From Anarhynchus alexandrinus (taxonomy: Eukaryota > Chordata > Aves > Charadriiformes > Charadriidae): DNA of 64,000 nucleotides. The translations under genes and the position numbers were made by a program. The notes beneath the pieces are model-generated. The model ran no database searches and was not told the DNA's origin. It worked only from the letters and a program-made list of their open reading frames with translations. Shown piece after piece: positions 1 to 10,563 of the stretch; the first letter of the stretch is position 1, and each line of letters opens with the position of its first letter. The DNA is taken from contig VUYV01000082.1 in assembly GCA_008711295.1 (NCBI GenBank), positions 729,030 through 793,029 on the forward strand, read 5' to 3'.

Positions 1-129
1 TTAAACAATCAAACTGCATTAATTTTGACTTTTGGCAAGGATGAGAATGTTAAAGCTGCTGTGTCATGTCGTGGCTTTCAGCAGATAAAGGCAGGTCTGC
101 AGACTCTGAGAGCCATAACATCCACTGAC

Positions 130-248
130 CTTCCAGATGTGACTAGCTGCTTTGTCTGTCCAGTCAGCCACCTCCAGAGAATGGCTCTGCTGCCCGATCA
201 AAGGTCCAAAACAAGTCCTTACAGGAATGGTTTCTCGTGTCCACACAC
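130..248 (-). CDS. PRDM4: PRDM4 coding exon 6, PR/SET domain part (residues 426-465)
   Basis: Acceptor ctactgatag and donor gtcagtgg bound 119 nt. The exon encodes [18 protein letters not shown] to the HIWK end inside the PR/SET domain and ends in phase 0. The next exon, expected to begin near the human IYHNG segment, is outside the window. Confidence 0.93.
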
Positions 249-3200
249 CTATCAGTAGAACACCAAAATCTGCAGAAATCAATTATTTAAACAGCTAATC
301 ATGCATAACAAAGAGGTGGGAGTTTTACGAGATAACGCTCCGAGGGTAATATCTAGGCAAAAGATCATCAAAGCTTCTACTTCACATATAAAACACACCT
401 AAGGCAGAGACAAGAACCACCACCACCACATGACACTATTGGGAGCCGCTTTTTTTTAATTACAAATATTTATTTTGTTTGTTGAAAGCAAGTAATTTAC
501 TTTTTAGTAAGCTACAAAACTAAGATCCTAGCCGCTTGTACCAATTAAAGTTTTCATGGCACTTTCTGCAGAAGCAGAAAATACTAGTTTCAGTAACTAC
601 ATTTCGCCTACCTAATCCCCAGGAATTTCCAGAATTGTTGCTGGGCATTGTTAAGCAGCTTCTGCATTTCTCCCCAGAGGCAGCTGTATTTCTGTCATGG
701 GCAGAGGGATTCCTGCGTGTATATTATTTATTATTAAACATTCATATATATATATATATAGGTCTACATGAATACACTGAAGAGCCTTTAGGAATAAACT
801 GGAAACTAGTGCAGCTTGAAAAGAACGGATGTAATCTACTCTCAACAAGCAGCATTGCTAAGCAAGCCAATAATCACATTCTTCTCTAGCCTTCAGATCC
901 TTAGGGTATTGCACTGTACTCTTCGATTTCCAGGTGACAATGGCGTGAAATACAGTAACAAGGTCCACATCCAATGACAAGGTCACAGTCTACATGCCAA
1001 ATGTAAATGGGAGGGAGGAAAGAAAAAAAAAAAAAGAAAAAAAAAAAAAAAGAGGTACTCGTGATTAATTCTCCAATGAGACTATCCAGAAGACCCACAG
1101 GTAGCAAACCATACCGATGAACAAGCAGACAGAAATCTCCTCCATTATTTCTAATTGTTATCTTCCCCAAAACTCCAATTGCTGTAATGTTTCTTTATCA
1201 AACCTGTGCATGGGCTGTTTAGCACACAATAAAAATAAACACCATACCTTGCTTGTGCTTGACCTTATCAAGTGTTTCAGTAACGCTCTGTGGCAGCACC
1301 CCTAGAGCCTAGCTGAAGTCTAAGCAGTAACCAGAGGACAAGACGCTCTTGCACAATGTAAGTCAGGGTGATTACAGAAGAGGGAACCACCTCTCTATTG
1401 CAGTGTTTCTTTCCCACATTAAATACCCTATGGTTTTTGATTTCAAGCAATGAGAGTATTTTAACGTGCTGCATAGAAATGTATTGGAATCTGATTCTTA
1501 CCCGCTTCAGCTCCCATGATAGACTGCCGGAGGACAAGCTGCTTAGGGAGAGAAAGCCTGGCTCGGCTCTCTATTGGGGTGTCAGGGACAAAGGTGACGG
1601 GCCCGTGATCTGGACAGTCCGATGGATACGCCTTGTCACACAGTGTGCACCCTGCAGAGAGAAGAAGGGACAACAGGGATGAAAAAGCTGCAACAGCCCA
1701 CACGGTGCAATCCGCTCCATACCAGTTTGTTTCTGCTCAGCTCCTGGCAAAGGCTGCTTCTATCTGATTTAACTTGTCTGCTTTACTAACTTTTACTCAG
1801 AAGAATATGAACCATACAGTCATACTGGCACCAATGTACATGTCATTGTTCCTATCCAATTCAGGTCTCACAAACTCCATGTGCCTCCCTGATGGTAACT
1901 TAATCATTTAGACTCTAGTCTATCCCTACAAGGCAATCCAGCAATGGGACAGAGTCCGCTCCTCATCAAAACTACTGCAAAACTGATGGTAGTCTCCCCA
2001 GAGCTGGCAGTAATGCTAATGATGGAAGAACCATTTTCTCTCTGATCATAGGTGAAATGACCCTTGTCGGCAGAAAAATCCAAGCCATAACAAACCAAAC
2101 ACTTTCTAACTGGTTATGTTTTTGGAATTTACCAGGAACACAAGAGTCTTCTTGCATGTAAAACCTCAAGGACATTCATGTAAAGGAACAGTAAGGTCTT
2201 CTTTATAATTTTTTTTCTAATTTGAACCCACAAATCCCCTTATCTCCATTTAAATTCAGACAATGTGCAAATCTTCATGGCAGCAAAAAACTGACCTCAC
2301 TGCTGCTTTTGAAGGACCTACTTCAATAAACTTAAAAAGTACACCTCTATGTGATGCCACTGAATGGAACAAAAACAAAAGCCGAAGAAGAATCAGTAGC
2401 ATCACTTTCCCAATCTGTCATTCAGCAGAAGTACTGATGAAAAATAAAGCACTGAAAGTCTTCAGTCTAATAAAATTAAGAAAAAGTACAGCATGAAATG
2501 CTCTCATGTAGAAAAACTACGTCATTTTACTTTTCTATGAATGGAGCAACCCACACCTACTCAGCAACCACTCTCCTAATAAATCATTCTTCTTCTGAAA
2601 AAAGGTGCTCAGCTAATTAAGCAGAATCTCTCACAAAGACCTTCTTTGGCCTCTTGATGGCCCAACTCCAGTATAAAAGACCTATCACAGAAGTAGTCTT
2701 CAGCAGGCATAAACAGCAGCTCCATTACTATTTGTTTCAAGAGATTTGAGGGACATTTCATACATCAGGGTACCAGAATCTGACCCCATACAAAATACAG
2801 TTTAAGCAACTATACAATTACAGATAAGAAGGTACTCAGAAAATTATTAGGTAGAGCCTATATAAGAATTGCTTCATGTGCACAGATGACACGTAGAAGT
2901 ACAGCAACGACAACAACCAGACCTGAGTAATAAGCACTACTTAGAACAGTTGTTTTTAAGCATTGCGTAGCACACACCACTATGGGTCTGTGGACTAGCC
3001 CCAAGGAGAGGCAAAGAGAAAGAAAAGCAAGTTCTAGACATGTGACACTACCATTTAGAAAGGTTTAGGGATTCATACATTTTAAAGAAGTTGAAAATAA
3101 AATTCCTACATTCTACAGGAAGTGAAATACACCATTTCCTTTCCATTTCTTTCCCTGCCGAAGAATGGAAAAAAAAAAAATCACAGTTGATTACTTCTCT

Positions 3201-6200
3201 GATTTGGGTACCCAGAACTGTAAGCATAGATGGTCAAAAAAACCGGCTACTTAGAGGTTTCACAAATATTTAGGACTGTAGCAAAGGCACACTTTTTTCT
3301 TCCTGAACAGTCTAAAAAGTTTTCTGAAAGAGGCACTGATTCCTGCCTTCTCCGTGAGGAAAAACCACCAAGAGGCTCTAAAACAACTCCTCCTCCTTGC
3401 TGTTACCTGTCTGTAACACAAATTCATGTTTTATTCAGGAGACATATAAGAACAACAACAAAAAGTTAAAATGTAAACTTTCCCAAATCAAAGATCTATT
3501 TTGCAAATCACATGAAAGTACTAGGTATGCAATAGCCATTATAACTTCCTACCAATGGGGAACATCACCTGGGAAACAGCTTAGGACTATTTTAAGTATA
3601 GCGACAATAGCTGGCACATCAAATCTCACTTAGGTGAATAAGAGAAGTGATTTCACCATGAGCATGTTGGATATCATAGTATTTTGATCATTATTTGTTC
3701 AACACGCAACAGACACTTCTAAGAAGTTGAGTGCATCAACTGTAAAACTCTTCCTCTATGGGTTGTAAATTCATCATAGTTATACACCCACCTCATTTTA
3801 AGTTACAATTTATCCCACAGAATAAAAGTTTCAATTCAAATGTCTGACTAGACACTTTGCACTGAACTGCACCTCTCCCATTGCTAACCAAGGCACTATT
3901 TCCATTTCTTAAAAAATGTTCGGCAAGCAAAGCTTGTCATAAGGCTCTGGCAGTTGTAGGGCCAGGTTGTGTGCAAAAGCTGCACTCAGCAATGCTACCA
4001 CAACTAGTAAAACTGAATATAAAAGCTGGCCTTACGCTTCAGTGGCGAGAAGCCAGACATGCTGCAGGTGGAAGTTCAAGTCTCTGTCCCAGCAAACAAG
4101 AACTTCACAGTTCTCAAACACCACTCCTTGAACGATGACAGGATTGAGAGAGCGCAACGTCCAGTGCTCCTCTCGTCCTAGGATATCAACTAACCTCTGT
4201 ACTGAAGTCCTTTGATGACAATAGATAGAAATATTAAAAACTTCCCTCCCTCTCTGCTCTTTTTTTTCCAGCAGGTCCTGTTGGGAACAACATTTTCATG
4301 ATGATTGTTCACAGTTTAATAAAAATTTTGCAAAATCACACAACGTCATACTCAACAACTATACCCACTTGATGAAACGTATGGCTTGTCATGGTGTTTG
4401 TTGGTTGTTTTTTTTTAACGGAGCAAGAAGAGTCATTTATGATATGACTTTAAAGAACAAAAGTCTCATTGCAAAGGACAGTATCACCATATGCACAAAG
4501 GGCAAGAGGTTCATAAAGAAATCGACTGCCAACCTCAAGGCCACATGGGAAATGGATACAAAGAGAACAACACTCAAACATCCTACTATGTCTACTTCCA
4601 ACTAGCAACATTTCAGTGAGGTTTATCTGTCACTGCAGATGTTCCACCTTTCGTGAACTTGTTAAATAACTAAGTTTCTTTCACCAGAAATCTGTATGAC
4701 TTAGCAACAAGAGTCCTGGCATCCCACCAGACAATAGCTACATAACAAACCCTACCCCAACAAAGCAGGAAATGCCCACTCACATATAGTAAACAAGGTT
4801 GCCATGTTCTCCTTGTTCGAATTGGAGTCTTCCATTTGCAGAGAGGGTGGTACAAAGGCAAGATTGTCTGCAGACACATCCACGTGACTTGGCCCCATGG
4901 CTACTTCCTGATTTATGGAAGACACCGCCACCGGCTCGAGGCTGAGGCCCACTTCATGCAAGGCTACTGAGTCCAGGGAAGCTAGGTTGTGTGAGGTAGA
5001 GAGCGCCACACTCACAGAGTTGGTGCTCATTGCCACAGTATGAATGGAGTCATTTAGTGTGCTGTCCGATATTCCTGTCACCCGCCCGGCGATGTGGTCA
5101 GGCTCCATGACGACAGGGAGTTCCAAAGTGCTACTGTGAATGGGAATGACACCGCCGTGTCCCACAGCGTCCGATGTCAAGTTGCTCCCTACCGTGTCTA
5201 CGGCTAAAGGTTCATGGCTCCGGGAGCCATTTGGGATCTGCGAATGATCCCCAGCTACGTCATCCATCGTAAGCTCCTCTGTCATCCCATCTGTAGAGAT
5301 GGGGCTGGTTACCCTCGAAACGCTCTCCATAGTGATTGTAGTATCCAGTGCTACCTCATGGCTGTCACTAGGATGCAGATTTTGAGCACCATGCGTGTTC
5401 ACTGTGCGGGAGTCCATGGAGACAATCCCTGGCTCAAGCCCCACGGTTCCACTGGGCTGGTAGGGATCTAGGGCCGAGGGATTGCTGGAGACTGACAATG
5501 CCGGATTGCTATCCACATTGATAGTGTTGGGATGGATGTACTGAGGTGGAGGTCTGTCAGCCAAGTAAGATAAGATACCTGATAGAATGAGAGGGAGCAA
5601 GACAAAAGAGTGAGATGACATCAGTTTTCAAATCTTGAACAAAAACACCCCATCACTGCAGCATAGTACATTAAGACCTAGATCCCTGAAGACATGCTCT
5701 TTACATTATGCTGAATTAAAACCCACTAATTCTAAAGCATGGCTCACAAACATATGTCCACCCAACACTCTTGTCAGAGTATCATTTGACAACAAATACA
5801 GAGCTTTCATCCAACAGAGCATGTCTCTAGTAATTTGTCAAACTCTGAACAGCTAAGTTTCTGGCAGCATCTAATCTAACCTCATTCATCTTTGCTAGGA
5901 GAAGTAGAAACAGTTTTCCAGGATACACCCTTTTTATTTCGGTATTTTAGTTTTAACAATGACTACTTCCTTCCTCTAAGACTAAGTGACACAACTGTCC
6001 GTCTCTGAGATCATCAACTGTGATTCTGAAGGACCAACATAAAGTCTCTCAAAGGTATCGTGACTCATCTGCTCTCTTTCCTTAGATGAAATGTATGTTG
6101 CTTCTACTAACACAACAGCCCAGTTAAATTTCAATCAGAAACACTAACATCTTTTCTAGTAGTTCTGGAAAGATCCTCAATGTCAAACAACCTTGGAACT

Positions 6201-9200
6201 TAAGACACAAAGAAACACTAACCTGTATTTACATAATACCAACCTCTTTTGTTAGACAAAGCTAAAAAAAAAAAAAAATTTTTGGAGGAAATACATCAGC
6301 ACATTCAAGTAAACAGTACTTCCAGCGGAGACAGAGACAGATTTTGCAGATTCTGCAAGATCTGAGTCAGCACGTTTCTTTTTGGCCTTGAACCCTGGAG
6401 CCATTTGTTCTGTAAAAGTTTTCCATTCAAACAGTTCCATTATTACAAGCATGCAAGCATGGATAGTCTTTCTGCAGCGTAACCCCATTAAAAATGGCTA
6501 AGCCAAGAAATGGACAGTTTAATTTAATCAGCTGTATCAAATATTTATGCATGCTATGCTGCCCTGTCGCTTGAACAAGGAGGATCCTTGAAGGCGGTAA
6601 GATGACTGACGTAAAAGTCCTATGAAACATCAGGCTAAACATTAAGCACACCAGAAAGAAAGAATACATTTCTGCATAAATTATTCCACCTCAGAAGAAT
6701 GGCAAATACCTTCCATTCTCAAATGCGCTGTCTCCTCCTCTTTGCCCACAAAATGGACAGGGATGCCCACAAAATGGACAGGGATGCCCACAAAATGGAC
6801 AGGGATGTAATGCAGTAGGATAGGTTACTTCTAAGCGGCTGGCAAATTCAGCCACTAGTCATCGGGTAGTTGATGAGATCTGGGCTGCTATGTTTCTTTT
6901 CCTAACCTAGGCTGAACCACCAACACTCACTGCATGACCTTCAAGAAGTTTATCTACCCCCTTCCACACTGTCAATCTTAGCTACAAAAATAAACAAGGA
7001 CTACATTTATCAAATTTCCGTGTCTTCATATACTAACATGTAAAACTCTACATTTATATTCTAAAACACATGCAAGAGAGGACTCAAGACAGAAATCAGT
7101 ATGTTAGGCCTTTGGAAACAAAACCGAAGAAAACCTATGCCATGGGCTAAAGGGGTGGAAAAGAGTCCAAACTCTTCAGCTGATGGCTTGCTCTTTTTGA
7201 ACTTTGAACTACTGTAACCTACCATCACACACATATCAAGTACTGCTTCAGACTACAGGAGGAAAAAAAAAGCAGCAGTTTTCAAACTAAAGCAATTTGA
7301 GATAGAAAATAGGCATTCTTTGTTTTCTGTTAATCTTAAAAACAAAGCAGCAGAGGAGTGACCAGAGGTTTGGTTTAAGTAGAAAATACCCTGCAATTCT
7401 CCTCATATACATCCATAGAAACAGAGACCTGAAAATAAAGGCAAGTAAATGACACAACAGACTTCAGACAAACTCCAGGAATTTACAGCTCTGCAAACTA
7501 GTCAGTCTTGCCTGCTTCAGGATAGAAACAGGTGGCTCTTAAAACTATTTCTCTCTCTGTTCCCATCCATCAGCACCAGACCACTTACCAGGTAGAATGT
7601 GTCTGAAATAGCTGCTCTCCAGGTGAGGGTATGGTGGCGGAGGTAGGGTGTAGTTTCTCTCTGGTATACCACACATCACGCCTCGATCCCCAATACCCAT
7701 TGGGAGCATCAGAGACAGAGCAGAGGGCAAGGAACTCAAGGAGGGACCCAAGTTTGGAATTGCAACAGGCAAGCCTGCAAAAGAAAATGTCTATTTAAAT
7801 GCTATGGAACTACTTGAGGTTATGAACACACAAGCTAACAAAGAGGTTACTAATTCCTAGGGAGCTCCCTATGGAAGTACAGTATGGTACTGTCAAAGTA
7901 AGGTGGCAACCTTCAAAGAAAGGATCACAGTTATCACAGCACTGAGAGGCATGCCTGAATGTGGCTAGATCTTTTTTGGATACATTCTATAGGGCCCGCT
8001 TCTACTTTACAGCTGTAATGGACTTTTGTCTGTGCAGCTCCCTGAAAAAAAAAAAGAACTAGGAAAACAGTTTTGCTTTACAGGTGAAAAATCATTATTT
8101 TCACCTGAGTGGAGACAGATTTGCAGCTAAAGTTCAGATTTCAAAGGATTCTGCTACCAGACACAATGCAAACCATTCCATTAGAACAAAAGAGACTCCA
8201 ATTAAGGCATAAGCCTGGTAAGCACACATCCCTTTTGCTTTGCCCACATAAGCAATGGTTTATGGTCTACCCTTCCCCAATTCTACATCACCTCATTACC
8301 TGCTAAAGACATGACTTGCTATCAGAGCAAGCACTGCTGCTACCCAGTTATGAACGTTCCCGTGACAGTAAAACAGAGCATGAGCTGCAATACCCTTTGT
8401 GGGAGCTTTCCCCATTACCTGGTGCTGGTATAGTGTTGTGAGTGGGTGACGCTGCCAATCCCAAGTGACTCCCTGAGACCGGCAGGGCATTGCTCACGGA
8501 GGATGAGGTCAGCTGGTCCATCCCTACAGGACTCAAGTTCATTTCATTCATTCTGGAGAGCAGGGAACAGAAAGGGGAGGGGAAAACGAAAGAGAAACAA
8601 AAGCAAGAACATTCCTGATTACTGACTGTACTGTGGTGAGGAAGGGCTAAGCAAACAAACTCAGAATCAGACATTGACACGTAAAAACTCTGCCTTAGAA
8701 AGCTAAGCATAAAGCACATCAACCACTCACACTATGGTCACATCATGATCAATACCTATTGATCATATTTGATAGCAATAACCAGCATTTAAAAGCCAGT
8801 TCAAAAAGACAAATCAGACCATAGCTTTTTCCTTGCCATCCAGAAAACAAAGTCTCACTCTTTGTAGTCAAAGCCACTGTGATTAAAGTACTGTGAATAC
8901 AGATTAATTCGCAATCTGAATGTCACAATTACTCGGACAACAGCATCCGATTTATATTTCATGACTTCTGGACACCACATTCATGTTCAAAAACCAAAGT
9001 CAGGGGAGAGAAGGGGGAAAGATCACTTAAAACTGGTAATGGACAGAAAATGTCTAATTCACCATCAGTTCAAACCAGGCCAATAGTGACAAGAGTCACC
9101 TCTGCAGAATAGCCATTGTACAGAGTTTTAACAGACTGCCTCAGTCTCGTTCTGCAGACATGGCACATGCTCCTATGACATTAAAAACTGGCACCGTGGA

Positions 9201-10199
9201 TAACATCATTTCCAAGCAATCAACCAGTGGCTCTTGAGTGCCTGCCTCTCTCAAGCTACTCAAGTGGGCACACACCACATGAGTGGCTGTAGAGCTGTGG
9301 AAACCGCCAGGCTGCCAAACAACCCAAAACCCCAGCCTCAGGAGAAACCATCTGTCCTCTGGGGTCTCAAGCTGCGTATGCAGCTCAAACCATTCCATGG
9401 GGACAGGGACACCAAGGAGACACGGTCACCTCCCACTTGTCAACAACTCTGCGAGCTCTGCCTGGCCTTAGCTCTGCCCATCCGGGCACTCCTGCCCACA
9501 CACCAGCTCCCCTCAGCAGTTTGTAGGGCCAGAAAGACCAGTTGCCCCCACAGTGGGCACACCACCAGCAACAAGACCGAAGGGCCTCCACACAGACCCC
9601 AGCCTCCCACATGCCCTTTGCAAGCAGCAGGCCCGAGCTCTGCGGTACTGGCGAAGAGCTGGAGCTTGGATTGCCACTCCAGTGGCAAAGGTACCGCTCA
9701 CCCTGGAAAAAAGGGCCAAATACACCAAACTCATGCGAGTTTAACCCAAAGGTCCGAGCCGCACAAATGAAGACACCGACTTTCATCGTGCTTCTGCCCA
9801 GTTCTTGCACCGTGTGCCCCCCCTGCCCTTGTCAACCGCCCCGCCTGCCTCCAGGGACGGCTTTGCAGGGACGGTGCCGAGGGGGTCTGGCAACCCGGCG
9901 GGACAGGGGATATATCCCCCCTCTCCCCGGCCCAAAGGGCTGCTGAGGGTGCCGATGCCCGAGGGAGGGATCTACCGCCCCCGCCCCGGGACCGAGGCGT
10001 GGCCAAGCACCGGGGCCAAGCCTCGGGGCCTGCGGGAGGCGCTGAACTCTTTAGGGACACCCCACCGCCCTCGCCCCCCGTCCAGGCTGGATGCCGCCGT
10101 CGTAAGGCCCGAGGTTGCCCGTTCCCCGCCCCTCCCGGCCGCGGTCCTGCCCGCCACCCCCGGCCCCGGCGGACGCGAGGGCGCTCACCTGGGGTGCAT
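130..10199 (-). CDS. PRDM4: PRDM4, PR domain zinc finger protein 4 (5' six coding exons; 3' part outside window)
   Basis: Coding exons in transcript order are 10189-10199, 8419-8552, 7589-7774, 4784-5578, 1502-1651 and 130-248. All have GT/AG borders and join in phase to 465 codons without a stop. The protein starts [14 protein letters not shown] and then gives [30 protein letters not shown] and [14 protein letters not shown], which I recognise as PRDM4. Human PRDM4 is about 801 residues, so this is the N-terminal regulatory half, a zinc-knuckle-like C-x2-C motif (residues 377-380) and the beginning of the PR/SET domain. The rest of the PR domain and the C2H2 fingers must lie left of base 1. 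Family knowledge: PRDM4 is a nuclear transcription regulator that binds the p75 neurotrophin receptor and recruits PRMT5. The long Ser/Thr/Asn/His-rich stretch in exon 4 has no recognised fold. Introns hold only simple repeats. Confidence 0.95.
744..760. repeat. (AT)n microsatellite
   Basis: About 8.5 uninterrupted AT units in PRDM4 intron 5. Confidence 0.9.
1019..1053. repeat. A-rich tract
   Basis: Two runs of 13-15 A separated by single G residues, in PRDM4 intron 5. Read on the minus strand it gives a spurious poly-Phe reading frame. Confidence 0.9.
1502..1651 (-). CDS. PRDM4: PRDM4 coding exon 5, zinc-knuckle exon (residues 376-426)
   Basis: Acceptor ctctctgcag and donor gtaagaat bound 150 nt. 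The exon encodes [19 protein letters not shown], whose Cys/His spacing fits the zinc knuckle that precedes the PR domain in some PRDM proteins. It then runs into the start of the PR domain ([14 protein letters not shown]). Confidence 0.95.
4784..5578 (-). CDS. PRDM4: PRDM4 coding exon 4, large regulatory exon (residues 111-376)
   Basis: Acceptor ttctatcag and donor gtgagtggg bound 795 nt. The exon carries most of the low-complexity N-terminal region, from [12 protein letters not shown] to [11 protein letters not shown]. An in-frame stretch of about 43 nt upstream of the acceptor is intronic read-through, not coding. The final T joins GG of exon 5 to make the Trp before the CTLC motif. Confidence 0.95.
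6744..6806. repeat. 21-bp minisatellite, three perfect copies
   Basis: The unit gcccacaaaatggacaggga plus t occurs at 6744-6764, 6765-6785 and 6786-6806 without a mismatch. It lies in PRDM4 intron 3. Perfect identity suggests recent expansion and possible length polymorphism. Confidence 0.95.
7589..7774 (-). CDS. PRDM4: PRDM4 coding exon 3 (residues 49-111)
   Basis: Acceptor ttttgcag and donor gtaagtgg bound 186 nt. The exon encodes [18 protein letters not shown] to the SSYFRHILP end, including the proline run TLPPPPYPH. This matches the N-terminal region of PRDM4. Confidence 0.95.
8419..8552 (-). CDS. PRDM4: PRDM4 coding exon 2 (residues 4-49)
   Basis: Acceptor ctctccag and donor gtaatg bound 134 nt. 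The exon encodes [18 protein letters not shown] through the IPAP stretch, strongly conserved with mammalian PRDM4. An alternative initiator ATG lies one base inside the exon. Confidence 0.95.
10189..10199 (-). CDS. PRDM4: PRDM4 coding exon 1 (residues 1-3 and part of 4)
   Basis: An 11-nt coding segment, ATG CAC CCC AG, is followed by a gtgagc donor. Joined to the next exon it reads M-H-P-R-M-N-E-M. The human protein as I recall it starts MHHRMNEM, which supports this ATG over the internal one at the start of exon 2. It sits in a CpG island beside an assembly gap. Confidence 0.85.
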
Positions 10200-10245
10200 G
10201 GGGCCCGGCGCCGGGGCTGGGCCTCTCCCGGCGGCGGAGCGGCCG

Positions 10246-10563
10246 NNNNNNNNNNNNNNNNNNNNNNNNNNNNNNNNNNNNNNNNNNNNNNNNNNNNNNN
10301 NNNNNNNNNNNNNNNNNNNNNNNNNNNNNNNNNNNNNNNNNNNNNNNNNNNNNNNNNNNNNNNNNNNNNNNNNNNNNNNNNNNNNNNNNNNNNNNNNNNN
10401 NNNNNNNNNNNNNNNNNNNNNNNNNNNNNNNNNNNNNNNNNNNNNNNNNNNNNNNNNNNNNNNNNNNNNNNNNNNNNNNNNNNNNNNNNNNNNNNNNNNN
10501 NNNNNNNNNNNNNNNNNNNNNNNNNNNNNNNNNNNNNNNNNNNNNNNNNNNNNNNNNNNNNNN
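10246..10563. other. Assembly gap (318 N)
   Basis: A run of N within the PRDM4 CpG island, flanked by GC-rich sequence on both sides. Long open frames that cross it are artefacts of the unknown bases. Confidence 1.

Noticed and set aside
9234..9946. Plus-strand frames of 134-178 residues in the CpG island shoulder
   Set aside because: No conserved motif, no splice logic, and several frames are open at once as expected for GC-rich DNA. They lie opposite PRDM4 intron 1.
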